A stretch of DNA of 64,000 nucleotides from Actinomycetota bacterium (lineage in GTDB: Bacteria; Actinomycetota; Actinomycetes; Mycobacteriales; JACQDL01). The position numbers and the translations under genes are program-made. This document shows, piece by piece, positions 56,501 through 64,000 of the stretch (within the stretch, counting starts at the first letter, position 1; every line of letters begins with the position of its first letter). Location of the stretch: contig JACQDL010000055.1 of the NCBI GenBank assembly GCA_016201065.1, positions 1 to 64,000 on the forward strand. Direction: 5' to 3'. The notes under the pieces are model-generated. The model saw only the letters and a program-made list of their open reading frames with translations, was not told the origin of the DNA and did no database searches.

Positions 56501-57772
56501 GTCGTCGCGGCGGGCGGTCACCCGCGCGCTGATCCGGGCGCCCAGCGCGTCGCCGTCGGTGTCGGCGGCGCTCCAGGGGATCCCCGCCACCTCGGCGTCG
56601 GCCGTGAGGTCGGCGGCCAGGCGGGCAACGGTCGCCCGCGCGGTGCGCCCCTCGGTGGCGGCCCGCTCCCACTCACCGCGCCGCCGGTCCGCGGTCTCCC
56701 GTTCGGTGACGACGGTCTCGCCGGACCTGGCCGACGCGGCGGCCAGGTCGTGCACGTGCCGCTCGAGGTCGGCCAGCTGCTCGTGCGACTGGTAGGCCGC
56801 CGAGCTCTTCAGGCTGTCGAGGTGCGCGCGCAGCCGGCCCGGTTCGCCGTCGGCGGCACGCAGCTCGGCGTCCGCGGCCGCTTCCGCGGTCCCCGCCGTG
56901 TCCAGCTCGCCCTGCGCGTCATGCACGGCGTTGCGCTGCTCCTCCACCACGGCGCGACGTTCGGTCAGCGCGTCGGCGGCCCACCTCGCGTGGGTGCGCA
57001 GATAGGTGGAGTAGACCGCGAGGAAGCTGGCCGTGGTCGTGTCCGCGACGATCAGCCCTTCGAGGGTGCGGGCCACCGCCTCCATGTCGTCGAACGAGCC
57101 GGCGGCCTCGACCAGCAGGTGGTCGTCGACCGGGCGCAGCCCCCGCTGCAGGGTGCGGGACAGCTCCACCGGGTTGAGGTCCTTGGCCAGCTGCGGCTTG
57201 CGCAGGGTCAGCACCAGGTCGAGGAGTTGCTCGTAGCGGGCGGCGCCGAGCCCGTACATGCGCGCGTCGACCAACCGGCGGTACTCCTCAGCGGAGTCGC
57301 GTACCGAGTCCACGCCGATCTCGGCCAGCAGATCCCGACGGTTGAGCGGCCGGTCATCGGCGTCGAGGAGGGAGAAGTCGACGCCGACCCGCCCGTCGAC
57401 GACGAAGTGCCAGCGGGTCACCCGGTCGACGTGCCGGTGCGCCCGCAGCCCGATGCCGATCGTCACCGACGTCTCGCCGTCGCTGAACTCCATCCACACA
57501 TACCCGTGGGACACCTCCTGCCCCCGGTAGAGCAGGTTGGACTTCATGGTCCGGTCCTCGCTGGCGAACGGGTTGAGCCGGCGCGGCTCGATCCGCCCGT
57601 CCAGCACGAACGGGAACAGCACCTCCAGCGCCTTGGTCTTGCCGGAACCGTTCGGCCCACGCAGCACGAGCCAGCCGTCGACGAAGGAGAACTCCTCGTC
57701 CCGGTAGTCCCACAGGTTGATGATCCCGGCCCGGGTGGGCGCGAACCGGCGGACCGCCCGCTGCTCGATCAT
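53546..57772 (-). CDS. jetC: Wadjet type II SMC-like ATPase JetC (TIGR02680)
   Basis: 1,408 residues from ATG 57772, with AGAGGGAA nine bases upstream. ABC-type SMC ATPase: Walker A RGPNGSGKTKALEVLFPF (residues 38-55), long Ala/Arg/Glu-rich coiled coils, and C-terminal head with signature QLSGGEQSVSLHLPL and Walker B LLGLDEAFAGVDDNGRGEL in the last 150 residues. TIGR02680 is the SMC/MukB-like subunit that, with JetA and JetB, forms a motor extruding DNA loops in studied Wadjet systems. No Rad50 zinc hook (CxxC) is seen. It starts 14 bases after jetB stops. Confidence 0.93.
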   Translation of the reverse strand: MIEQRAVRRFAPTRAGIINLWDYRDEEFSFVDGWLVLRGPNGSGKTKALEVLFPFVLDGRIEPRRLNPFASEDRTMKSNLLYRGQEVSHGYVWMEFSDGETSVTIGIGLRAHRHVDRVTRWHFVVDGRVGVDFSLLDADDRPLNRRDLLAEIGVDSVRDSAEEYRRLVDARMYGLGAARYEQLLDLVLTLRKPQLAKDLNPVELSRTLQRGLRPVDDHLLVEAAGSFDDMEAVARTLEGLIVADTTTASFLAVYSTYLRTHARWAADALTERRAVVEEQRNAVHDAQGELDTAGTAEAAADAELRAADGEPGRLRAHLDSLKSSAAYQSHEQLADLERHVHDLAAASARSGETVVTERETADRRRGEWERAATEGRTARATVARLAADLTADAEVAGIPWSAADTDGDALGARISARVTARRDDVRVVREHANRLVQAEQNHTRATDELAAAVTAVTDAEQATQQAEAAVGDARHAAHEAVGRWSQHRSELITDLGVPALVSRLGEAVDRAGEAGAVTLREVYAEVTATAVASRRDELAALGARRTGLVARRAEVAEERDRIAAEQDDAPPVPATRPAPRAGRSGAALWQLVRFVEDVAETDAAGIEAGLHAAGLLDAWVHPDASATTTAMADGTADGYLVPLPVGRRPGGRTLADVLQPEQQECVPADQITAVLASIALADVVTPEVAATPEVAARTTIGLGGQYAHGVGVGAYAKPAPEYIGTTARSARRAARIAECERLLDQLDTEIDAVDRGRAALTQALADVTAGAEALPTLAAIHTTLREADRAAALLHARRESAEVAAQRLDQAVAEQAAAGAALRRVAAERALLADRVDEVAEAVVRFERLGERLDGARTAAARAAEAGEAAQARHDEAVDRLAAAEAAAHDATLRHQEKDEAYQTLKSTIGAEADQVLAEAARVQEQITAAESTLTRLRGALSTAQRAHASARTRVELGERALAGAVAEAHHDSLRLRPYAHPDLLSLLRCPTDLRWPAHPMVAGVAGVAGEDGVAADGTLDRQVVAVHEAILAATRELNPTEVSLKQSATRLTTALTDLQAQLPAAGLDHRPEWDTDDGVIVVRVADEGGLTPVAHFAERIGRERRDQEQLLTEAEQRVLEDALLGQLARQIHHRTIEARDLVESMDTQMRARRMSSGLTVGVGWRLSDDLDADQREACKLLERDPARLGPGQLTTLRRHFAGRIKAARASAPELPYRDLLAQVLDYRQWRVFAFTLHRPGGGTEALTRARHSQLSGGEQSVSLHLPLFAAANALFSSARQHAPRLLGLDEAFAGVDDNGRGELMSLATQFDLDLFMTGYDLWATHPSVSGVAHYDLCHSAVEHAVSTVLLVWDGAATVADFDGTLARALGSPETRRVPRTSTAAATAGRNGSVTLAEDELTPYLADE

Positions 57773-57786
57773 GGGTTCCCTCTTCG

Positions 57787-59172
57787 TCAGAAAAGCGTCG
57801 ACGCCGCGCCGCGCTTCTTCACCGCGGCGACGGTGTTGCGGTAGCGGCCCGCCAGGGGGCGGACCAGCACGCCGCCCGGCACCCGGGTCACCGCGTCGAA
57901 CCGCTCCAGCAGGTCGACCGCCTCGACCCGTAGCCGGTCCGGGTCGGCGTGCCACTGCGCACCGAAGGTCGATGCGTAGCGTTGCAGGATCTCGCCCACG
58001 GCCGTGCGCAGGAAGCTCTCGGCGATGAACGGCAGTCGGGTCGGTCCGTCATCGTCCCCCTCGCCCGCCGCACCCGCGCCATACCTCGGGTCGGAACTCG
58101 GGTCGTCGTCCACCGCCGGGTCCCGGTACCCGGCGTCCGGAACGACCTGGGTCGCGGTCGGCAGCCCCGCATCGATCGCCGCGGTGAGCCGCTCCTGCCG
58201 CTCCCGGGGTTCCGGCGGGGTCATCCGCTTGACCCGGCGCCCGTCCGGGTCACTCACCCGGTCGGAGATCTCCACGACCAGCAGCACCGCCGCCTGGGCC
58301 ACCGACCCGGTGCCGGGGAACCGCTCGACGGAGAAGTGGGCGGTGTCGACCAGCAGCACACCCTCGGCGCGGCGCTCCAGCCGCAGCCCGGTCAGCCGCT
58401 GCACGTCCTCCGCCAGCGCCGAGCCGCGCAGGTGGTTGGCGACCGGGTCCTCGACGTCGACGAAGTACACCACCGGGCGCTCCACCACCGCCCGGCGGGC
58501 GGCCTGCGCGGCGGCCCGCCGTTCCGCGTTGCCGCTGCTGGCCATCGAGCGGTCCAGCAGCACGGACACCGACTCGACGGCCTGCAACACTCGCGTCGGG
58601 CGGTACAGCGCGAACACCACATCCCGGGCGACGTCGTAGAGCGCCTCGCCGGAGCCGGGGTCGGTCGCCCACGCCGCGCTGGAACCGTCGGCCACCCGCA
58701 GCGCACCGCGCTCCTCCAGCCAGCCGACGGCGTCGACGAAGGCCCGCCGGTCGCCGCCGCGATCCGGGTCGAGCCCCAGTCCGGTGATCCGGCTGGCGTC
58801 AGAGGCCACCGACTCGGCCAGCTCGCCGAGGGTGATCTGGACGCCGGCCCGGCCGAGCACGGCCAGGCACAGCGCCAGGTAGGCGTACCGCTGCCGGTCG
58901 AAGGTGCGGCCGGTGCGGGACACGGCCGGTGCCGTGGCGTCCAGGAGGTCCCTGGTGCGGACCAGCCTCGCCGTCGACCCGTTCATCTCCAGGCGGTAGC
59001 CGAACGCCTCGGTGAGGTCCTGGCGCAGCGCGGCGCCGAACCGGCGGACCCGCCGCAGCGCCCGGTCATCCGGCCAGGTCGCGGTGATCAGGGGATGCCG
59101 CAGCACCAGCCGGACCACCCGCTGGTAGTCGGCGAGCTCCAGGTCGGTGATGTCGCGGGCCACCCTGTTCAC
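57787..59172 (-). CDS. jetB: Wadjet type II subunit JetB (TIGR02678, DUF2398)
   Basis: 461 residues from GTG 59172. Winged-helix, kite-like subunit of the TIGR02678 family: start DLELADYQRVVRLVLRHPLI, YAYLALCLAVLGRAGVQITL, and C-terminal FGAQWHADPDRLRVEAVDLL. In Wadjet complexes JetB bridges kleisin-like JetA and the JetC heads. The middle holds an acidic Asp/Gly-rich stretch (DDDPSSDPRYGAGAAGEGDD) that looks disordered. Placed 22 bases after jetA. Confidence 0.9.
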   Translation of the reverse strand: MNRVARDITDLELADYQRVVRLVLRHPLITATWPDDRALRRVRRFGAALRQDLTEAFGYRLEMNGSTARLVRTRDLLDATAPAVSRTGRTFDRQRYAYLALCLAVLGRAGVQITLGELAESVASDASRITGLGLDPDRGGDRRAFVDAVGWLEERGALRVADGSSAAWATDPGSGEALYDVARDVVFALYRPTRVLQAVESVSVLLDRSMASSGNAERRAAAQAARRAVVERPVVYFVDVEDPVANHLRGSALAEDVQRLTGLRLERRAEGVLLVDTAHFSVERFPGTGSVAQAAVLLVVEISDRVSDPDGRRVKRMTPPEPRERQERLTAAIDAGLPTATQVVPDAGYRDPAVDDDPSSDPRYGAGAAGEGDDDGPTRLPFIAESFLRTAVGEILQRYASTFGAQWHADPDRLRVEAVDLLERFDAVTRVPGGVLVRPLAGRYRNTVAAVKKRGAASTLF

Positions 59173-59194
59173 GCGCTCACCCCGCTCGCCCCAC

Positions 59195-60760
59195 TCACAC
59201 CGACACCAGCTCCCGGCGGACCGCGGTGTGGCCGGAAACGGTCACCGACAGGGTGTAGCCGTCGATGTGCAGCCGCCCACCGGTGCTCTGTACGGTCGTG
59301 AACCGCCCCGGCGCGGGGGTCAGCGTCAGGCGAATCCCGTGCGCCCCCGCCACCAGCGGCACCCGACGGGCACCGGCGGTACGGGCGGCCAGGGCGATGT
59401 CCAGGAGCCGGCGCAGCACGCCCACCTGGACGTCGTCGAGCCGATGCGTGTCGAGATCCGCGACGACCAGACCGTCGGCCGCGTCGGTGAACCGCCGTTC
59501 CTGGGCGAGCTGGACCTCGCGCAGCCGGATCCGGCCACCGTCGGCCCGGTCGAGGCGGGCCGGCCGGCCCTTCCCCTGACCGGGCGCCCGGCCGGTCTCG
59601 ACCAGCGTGCGGGAGAGCTCGACCGCCGGCGCCTCCCACCACGACCGTCGGGTCGGGATCGCCTCCGGGTCGGCGTACCCGACGCCGACGTGACGCGGGC
59701 CGCTGAGCTGCAATGTGGCGTCGAAGAGGGCGTGCGCCGCGTCCAGCGTGCCGACCGCGGTGAACCAGGCGGCGAGGTGCCGGAGCTGGGACTCCCGGCT
59801 GACCCCGCCACGGCGGGCCTCGGTGACCCGGCGCAGCAGCGCCAGCACGTCCCCGATCGCGTCGATCGTGGCGTCGGCCAGCCGGTCGGCCTCGCTGAGC
59901 TGCTCGGCCCCCGGCGGCGCCAGCCACGAACGCAGCCCGCCCCAGCGGCGCCGCCAGTCCTCCAGCCGTTCGACCGGGGTGCGGAAGATCCGCTCGTCGG
60001 CCTCGGCGGCGGCCTCGACCATCCGTTCCAACCCGGTGTCCTCCACCGCGTGCACCGCCTCGCGGAGCCGCGGCGAGTAGCGCTGCAGCTCGTCGTGGAA
60101 GTCGCGCAGGTGGGTCAGCAGGGCATCCTTGTGCGCGAGGAAGGTCTCCGGGCGCAGGTCGTTGCCGCGGCTGAGATCGCCGAGCATGTGGTAGAAGCGG
60201 GCGGCACGCTCAGCGATGTCGGCCAGCGCGCGGTCGAGCCGGTTGAGCTTGCGGTAGACCTCCTCCGCGTCGCCCGCCGCGTTCGCGGCGGCCAGGGCCA
60301 CCAGGTCGGCCAGCAGATCGGCGAACACCAGCCGGGACAGCGTCGTGTCGTCCATCGTCGCCGAGAGCACGCTCTCCACCGCGCGGTGGGCGCGGTAGCC
60401 GGCCTCGGTGAACTGGTAGACCGAATGCCGGTTGCGGTACTCGGCCAGCGTCGTGGCCCGGGTGCCGTCCTGGCTGCGGTCGAGGACGCCCCAGTCGACC
60501 AGCGCGTCCAGCAGCCGGGGAAGCTCCAGCTCCGCCGGGTCCGGGCAGTCCCGCTGGTCGGCGTGCACCGCGGCCATTGCGGCCGACACCTCGGAGGTGT
60601 GCAGCAGCACCCGGTAGTCGGATCGGGCCGCGTCGAAGGCGCGCAGCACCCAGAGGTAGGCCAACCTGTTGTCTGCCGTGACGTAGCCGAAGAGCCGCAT
60701 CCGGTCGTCCAGGCCGAAGATGTCAAGACCGAACGTCGGCTTCAACCGCTGGCTCACCAT
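59195..60760 (-). CDS. jetA: Wadjet type II kleisin-like subunit JetA (TIGR02677, DUF2397)
   Basis: 521 residues from ATG 60760, with GGAGGGGA five bases upstream. TIGR02677 family: N-terminal RMRLFGYVTADNRLAYLWVL, a winged-helix region, a long helical middle (LFADVLADLVALAA-like stretch, REAVHAVEDTGLERMVEAAA), and a C-terminal beta-rich part (LTLTPAPGRFTTVQSTGGRL). In related systems JetA is the kleisin joining the two JetC heads. It heads the jetABCD operon. Confidence 0.9.
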   Translation of the reverse strand: MVSQRLKPTFGLDIFGLDDRMRLFGYVTADNRLAYLWVLRAFDAARSDYRVLLHTSEVSAAMAAVHADQRDCPDPAELELPRLLDALVDWGVLDRSQDGTRATTLAEYRNRHSVYQFTEAGYRAHRAVESVLSATMDDTTLSRLVFADLLADLVALAAANAAGDAEEVYRKLNRLDRALADIAERAARFYHMLGDLSRGNDLRPETFLAHKDALLTHLRDFHDELQRYSPRLREAVHAVEDTGLERMVEAAAEADERIFRTPVERLEDWRRRWGGLRSWLAPPGAEQLSEADRLADATIDAIGDVLALLRRVTEARRGGVSRESQLRHLAAWFTAVGTLDAAHALFDATLQLSGPRHVGVGYADPEAIPTRRSWWEAPAVELSRTLVETGRAPGQGKGRPARLDRADGGRIRLREVQLAQERRFTDAADGLVVADLDTHRLDDVQVGVLRRLLDIALAARTAGARRVPLVAGAHGIRLTLTPAPGRFTTVQSTGGRLHIDGYTLSVTVSGHTAVRRELVSV

Positions 60761-60786
60761 CCAATCCCCTCCGTGCCTAAGCGGCC

Positions 60787-60814
60787 ACCCTACCGAGCGT
60801 CCGCGTGGCGGCAA
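60787..60814 (-). promoter_or_regulatory. Candidate promoter of the jetABCD operon
   Basis: On the minus strand: TTGCCG, 16 bases, TAGGGT, giving a start about 20 bases before jetA ATG 60760. It lies in the 136-base gap after the SRPBCC gene and would give the operon its own promoter. Confidence 0.4.
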
Positions 60815-60896
60815 GTCGATACGTGGCCGCTCCGCTACGCGGCGGCGTGCGGGTGGGGCTCGGCGACGGAGGTGTCGGGTGGTACGGGCGGCCGGG

Positions 60897-61307
60897 TCAG
60901 GCGTTCTCGACGAGGCTCTGGAGGTTGGCCAGGACCATCGGCAGGTACGGCTCCCACATCTGCGCCAGCTGTGACTCCGTGGCGGGGTCGAGGGCGGTGA
61001 AGCTGGACTCCCACACCACCCGGGCCTGCCCGGCCCGGTCCTGGACGGCGAAGGTGCCGGTGTTGTCGCGGACGGGCAGCGGCGCGCCGTCGATGATGTA
61101 CCGGAAGGACCGGGTCTGTGGGGAGTAGTCGAGGATCTCCTCCTGTTGGGTGTGCCCGTCGTCGAAGGTGCAGGTCCGCCCGGTGTCGGTGCGTTCCACG
61201 GCGGTGACTCCGGGGATCCACCGCCCGACCGAGGTCAGGTCGCCCAGCACCTGCCAGACCTGGTCGGGGGTGGCGGAGATGTCGATCGTGTGGCGGAAGG
61301 ACGGCAT
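60897..61307 (-). CDS. SRPBCC-fold protein (polyketide cyclase/START-like)
   Basis: 136 residues from ATG 61307, with GGGAG six bases upstream. Helix-grip fold suggested by HTIDISATPDQVWQVLGDLT, SVGRWIPGVTAVERTDTG and VVWESSFTALDPATESQLAQ. The fold holds a hydrophobic ligand; the substrate is unknown. It diverges from the ArsR gene across a 110-base region with an inverted repeat, suggesting joint control. Confidence 0.85.
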   Translation of the reverse strand: MPSFRHTIDISATPDQVWQVLGDLTSVGRWIPGVTAVERTDTGRTCTFDDGHTQQEEILDYSPQTRSFRYIIDGAPLPVRDNTGTFAVQDRAGQARVVWESSFTALDPATESQLAQMWEPYLPMVLANLQSLVENA

Positions 61308-61343
61308 GCTGGCTCCCTGGGTGGTCGGGGTGTGGCACGGCGG

Positions 61344-61384
61344 AGCCTATATACAAGTGAACGATTGTGCAATGGATGACTTGT
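61344..61384. promoter_or_regulatory. Divergent promoter/operator region for SRPBCC and ArsR genes
   Basis: On the minus strand TTGCAC (61367-61372), 17 bases, TAGGCT (61344-61349) makes a good promoter for the SRPBCC gene. Overlapping it are the inverted repeats ACAA-N8-TTGT (61353-61368) and ACAAGT...ACTTGT (61353-61384) in an AT-rich stretch, likely ArsR binding sites. Confidence 0.55.
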
Positions 61385-61417
61385 TTAAGGACGGGCGGTG
61401 GGGGAGACTGGGCGGCG

Positions 61418-61750
61418 ATGTCGACGGACGCTGCGCTGAAGGCCCTCGCCGAACCCCACCGGCGGGCGATCCTGCGTCTGGTTCGTGACCGGCCGCGCTC
61501 GGTGAACGAGATCGCCGAGCATTTCGACATCACCCAGCAGGCGGTGTCCCTGCATCTGAAGGTGCTCCGCGAAGCCGGGCTGGTCGGGGTCAGCCGCGCC
61601 GGCCAGCGGCGCCTGTATCTCGTGAATCCGGACGGGATGGCGTCTCTTCAGGATTTCTTCGCGGGGTTGTGGCCAGCGGGGCTGGACCGGCTCAAGCACG
61701 TGGTCGAGTCGCAGCCTCCGGCCGGTCCGGACACGGCGACGCCATCGTGA
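61418..61750 (+). CDS. ArsR-family transcriptional regulator
   Basis: 110 residues from ATG 61418, with GGGGAG upstream. Winged helix: STDAALKALAEPHRRAILRL, recognition region EHFDITQQAVSLHLKVLREA, wing GVSRAGQRRLYLVNPD. The ELCVCDL metal-binding motif of ArsR/SmtB is absent (positions read RSVNEIAEHF), so it belongs to the non-metal group usually paired with SRPBCC/AHSA1 proteins. Its stop is followed in the same frame by SRPBCC coding sequence. Confidence 0.92.
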   Translation: MSTDAALKALAEPHRRAILRLVRDRPRSVNEIAEHFDITQQAVSLHLKVLREAGLVGVSRAGQRRLYLVNPDGMASLQDFFAGLWPAGLDRLKHVVESQPPAGPDTATPS

Positions 61751-62179
61751 GCGCCACCGCCGTACCGGACCTCGGTCGACATCGCCGCCGCACCCGAGGC
61801 CGTCTACCCCTACTTCACCCGGGCTGAGGTCATCGTGTCCTGGATGGGGGACTACGCGGTCCTGGACGCCGTACCGGGCGGGGTGTTTCACCTCGACATC
61901 AACGGCGTTCCCGTCCGCGGCTCCTACCTCGAGCTGGATCCGCCCCGGCGGCTGGTGATCTCCTGGGGACACGCCGGCTCCAGCCGGCTCCCGCCGGGCG
62001 TCAGCACGGTCGAGGTGATCCTCACCGCGATCCCGCAGGGGACCCGGGTCAGCCTCGAACACCGGGGTCTCCCACCCGAGGAGGCTGCCATGCATGCGGT
62101 CGGCTGGCCCCACTTCCTGGCCCGGCTCGCCGCGATCGCGGCCGGCCACGACCCGGGTCCGGATCCCTTCGCCCGGTAG
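61747..62179 (+). pseudogene. AHSA1/SRPBCC protein with a 5' frameshift (or split from ArsR)
   Basis: The SRPBCC fold starts SVDIAAAPEAVYPYFTRAEV and runs to DPFAR at 62179, but this frame has no start codon before GTG 61835, which would remove the first strand and helix. The likely original start GTG 61747 (GTGA overlap with arsR) is one frame off, implying a one-base-type indel between about 61755 and 61775. Alternatively only TGA 61748-61750 separates it from arsR in the same frame, so an ancestral ArsR-SRPBCC fusion is possible. From GTG 61835 a 114-residue remnant could be made. Confidence 0.65.
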
Positions 62180-62273
62180 AGCTCTAGGATGCGGGTCAGG
62201 TTCGCCCCAGCCGCGCCGGACGTCGCGGCGATGTGGCCGATGTGGTCGATGTGTGAGACGAGAGTCGCTGGTC

Positions 62274-63992
62274 ATGCGCTGGTCCCAGATGTACGTACCG
62301 ACCCTGCGGGACGATCCGGCGGAGGCGGACGCGCCGAGTCACCGGCTGCTGCTGCGGGCCGGATACGTCCGGCAGCTGATGGCCGGGCACTACAGCCTGC
62401 TGCCGTTGGCCGTCCGGGTGCGGGCGAAGGTCATGGGGATCATCCGGGAGGAGATGACCAGGATCGGCGCCCAGGAGTTCCTCCTGCCCGCGCTACATCC
62501 GGCCGAAATTTGGCAGCGGACGGGCCGCTGGGAGGCGATGGGTGCGGAGATGTTCCGGCTCCGGGACCGTAAGGGCGTTGATCTTGCCCTCGGGATGACC
62601 CACGAGGAGATCTTTACGACGCTGGGGACGGAGCTGAGCTCCTACCGGCAGCTGCCGCAGATGTGGTACCAGTTCCAGACGAAGTTCCGTGACGAGCCAC
62701 GGCCGAAGGCTGGGTTGATGCGGACCCGGGAGTTCACGATGAAGGACTCCTACAGCTTCGACCTCAGCGCTGAGGGATTGGACCGCTCCTACGACCTGCA
62801 CCATGAGGCGTATACCCGGATCTTCGCCCGGCTCGGGATTCCGGCGATCCCGGTCGAGGCGTCCAGCGGAAGCATGGGCGGGTCGGCATCGGTGGAGTTC
62901 ATGTGCCCGGCCCCGGCCGGTGAGGATGACGTGGTGCACTGCCCGGCCTGCGGGTGGGCAGCCAACGCGGAGAAGGCGACGTCCCGGCTGGCCGAGGTCA
63001 CCGACGGCCGGGGCCTGCCCACACCGCAGCGGTTCGACACGCCGGGTGCCCGCACCATCGACGACCTCGTGCGGCGGTTCGACGCGCCCGCGGACCGGCA
63101 GATCAAGACGCTGGTGTACCTGCTTGACGGTCAGGTCACCCTGGTGCTGCTGCGCGGCGATCACACCCTGGTCGAACAGAAGCTCGCCGACGTCACCGGG
63201 GCGGTGGCGCTGCGTCCGGCGCGCCCCGAGGAGATCCGTGCCGCGCTGGGTGCCTCGCCGGGCAGCCTCGGCGCGGTTGGCGTGCGCGAGCTGCCGATTG
63301 TCGCCGACGACGCGCTGCGTGGCCGCCGCGACATGGTCACCGGTGCCAACACCGACGACGTACACCTGCGTGGCGTCGACGTCGACCGCGACCTCGCCGT
63401 CGGCCATTGGGCCGACCTGCGGGAGGCCACCGCCGGGGAGCCGTGCGCCCGGTGCGACCAGCCGCTCCGGGTGCAGCGCGCGATCGAGGTGGGCCACATC
63501 TTCAAGCTGGGCCACAGGTACTCCGAGGCCCTCGGCGCCAGCGTGCTCGACGCCGGCGGCGCGCGCACCACCGTCATCATGGGCAGCTACGGCATCGGCG
63601 TGGAACGGGCCATCGCGGCGATCGTGGAGTGCCACCACGACGATCGGGGCATCGTCTGGCCGCTCGCCGTCGCCCCGTTCGAGGTCGCGGTGGTCGTCGC
63701 CCAGGCCGACCACGCGGAGTCCGCAGCCGCCGCCGAGGGGATCTACCAGCGGTTGTGCGCGGCTGGTGTGGAGACCGTCCTCGACGACCGGGCCGAGCGG
63801 GCCGGGGTGAAGTTTCGCGACGTCGAGCTGGTCGGCATCCCGCTGCGGGTCACCGTCGGGACGCGGGGTCTCACGGACGGGGTGGTCGAGCTGACCGACC
63901 GGGCCACCGGGCACACCGAGCGGGTACCGCTGGCGGAGATCGACGACCGGTTGACCACTACCTGCCGGGCATCGCCACCTCGATGGCGCTGA
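62274..63992 (+). CDS. proS: Prolyl-tRNA synthetase (bacterial type)
   Basis: 572 residues from ATG 62274; the ribosome-binding site is weak (gagag). Class II synthetase charging tRNA-Pro. Motif 1 region RKGVDLALGMTHEEIFTTLG, motif 2 FRDEPRPKAGLMRTREFTMK, an INS/YbaK-like editing insertion at about 230-390 (LVYLLDGQVTLVLLRGDHTL), motif 3 IMGSYGIGVERAIAAI, and a C-terminal anticodon-binding domain. Length matches the bacterial type with editing domain. It ends just inside the window. Confidence 0.95.
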   Translation: MRWSQMYVPTLRDDPAEADAPSHRLLLRAGYVRQLMAGHYSLLPLAVRVRAKVMGIIREEMTRIGAQEFLLPALHPAEIWQRTGRWEAMGAEMFRLRDRKGVDLALGMTHEEIFTTLGTELSSYRQLPQMWYQFQTKFRDEPRPKAGLMRTREFTMKDSYSFDLSAEGLDRSYDLHHEAYTRIFARLGIPAIPVEASSGSMGGSASVEFMCPAPAGEDDVVHCPACGWAANAEKATSRLAEVTDGRGLPTPQRFDTPGARTIDDLVRRFDAPADRQIKTLVYLLDGQVTLVLLRGDHTLVEQKLADVTGAVALRPARPEEIRAALGASPGSLGAVGVRELPIVADDALRGRRDMVTGANTDDVHLRGVDVDRDLAVGHWADLREATAGEPCARCDQPLRVQRAIEVGHIFKLGHRYSEALGASVLDAGGARTTVIMGSYGIGVERAIAAIVECHHDDRGIVWPLAVAPFEVAVVVAQADHAESAAAAEGIYQRLCAAGVETVLDDRAERAGVKFRDVELVGIPLRVTVGTRGLTDGVVELTDRATGHTERVPLAEIDDRLTTTCRASPPRWR

Positions 63993-64000
63993 GCGACCTG

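Noticed and set aside
52365-60760. Claiming the four-gene SMC operon as a previously undescribed system.
   Set aside because: The gene set and order match the published Wadjet type II families.
62180-62273. A T-box or leader peptide upstream of proS.
   Set aside because: No T-box core or specifier loop is visible, and the short open frame is not proline-rich or terminated like a leader peptide.

Overview
The window is very GC-rich, gene-dense chromosomal DNA from an actinomycete, with many GTG starts and ATGA/GTGA stop-start overlaps. Glucosyl-3-phosphoglycerate synthase, SepH, an XPB-type helicase with its partner, a stand-alone groEL under CIRCE control, WXG100-like proteins and a futalosine-type menaquinone pathway (MqnB/MqnD) together point to a non-mycobacterial actinomycete. 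Micromonosporaceae or a close relative is my best guess. No rRNA gene, complete tRNA or CRISPR array is visible.

Layout. 1-1,360 is the scar of an integrated element: the end of an unusually AT-rich gene, the 3' half of a tRNA, a tyrosine integrase cut off before its catalytic tyrosine, and a fused MerR scrap. 1,396-13,660 holds a LysE exporter, a HelD-like RNA polymerase helicase, DUF3263, a VirR-like LytR_C protein, a double AAA ATPase, an L,D-transpeptidase, GpgS, a SAM riboswitch with threonine synthase, a cold-shock protein, and groEL behind two CIRCE operators. From memory, DUF3263, LytR_C, the ATPase and groEL occur in similar order in mycobacteria. 13,689-29,819 holds a WXG-like pair, XPB and its WYL partner, LarE, a DUF3352 membrane protein, an extended cold-shock protein, the MFS-mqnB-mqnD-HAD operon, DUF3027 and a 1,007-residue sacsin/Hsp90-like ATPase. 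29,878-40,020 holds DUF2530, a two-gene ABC exporter (one half frameshifted), SepH, a degenerate HD protein, SerC, citrate synthase, PdxH and an MFS transporter.

40,066-51,290 is more accessory: three T7SS-like genes, a secreted DUF1906 and tachylectin-propeller protein, a lipoprotein, a two-component system, an acidic exported protein, a PilZ-like protein, a TetR/SnoaL pair and a class V aminotransferase. 51,339-60,760 is the most striking block: a complete four-gene Wadjet type II (jetABCD; TIGR02677-TIGR02680) anti-plasmid SMC system, followed on the same strand by a CorA-like transporter with GQN instead of GMN. 60,897-63,992 holds SRPBCC and ArsR genes (one SRPBCC frameshifted or split) and prolyl-tRNA synthetase.

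The Wadjet family is already described, so I claim no wholly new system. The best leads are the Wadjet operon with its CorA neighbour, the SAM riboswitch on threonine synthase, the tandem CIRCE, the two reading-frame anomalies, the sacsin-like ATPase with its overlapping Cys-rich DUF3027 partner, and the DUF1906-tachylectin protein. Synteny statements and family assignments come from recognition of the sequence, not from searches.
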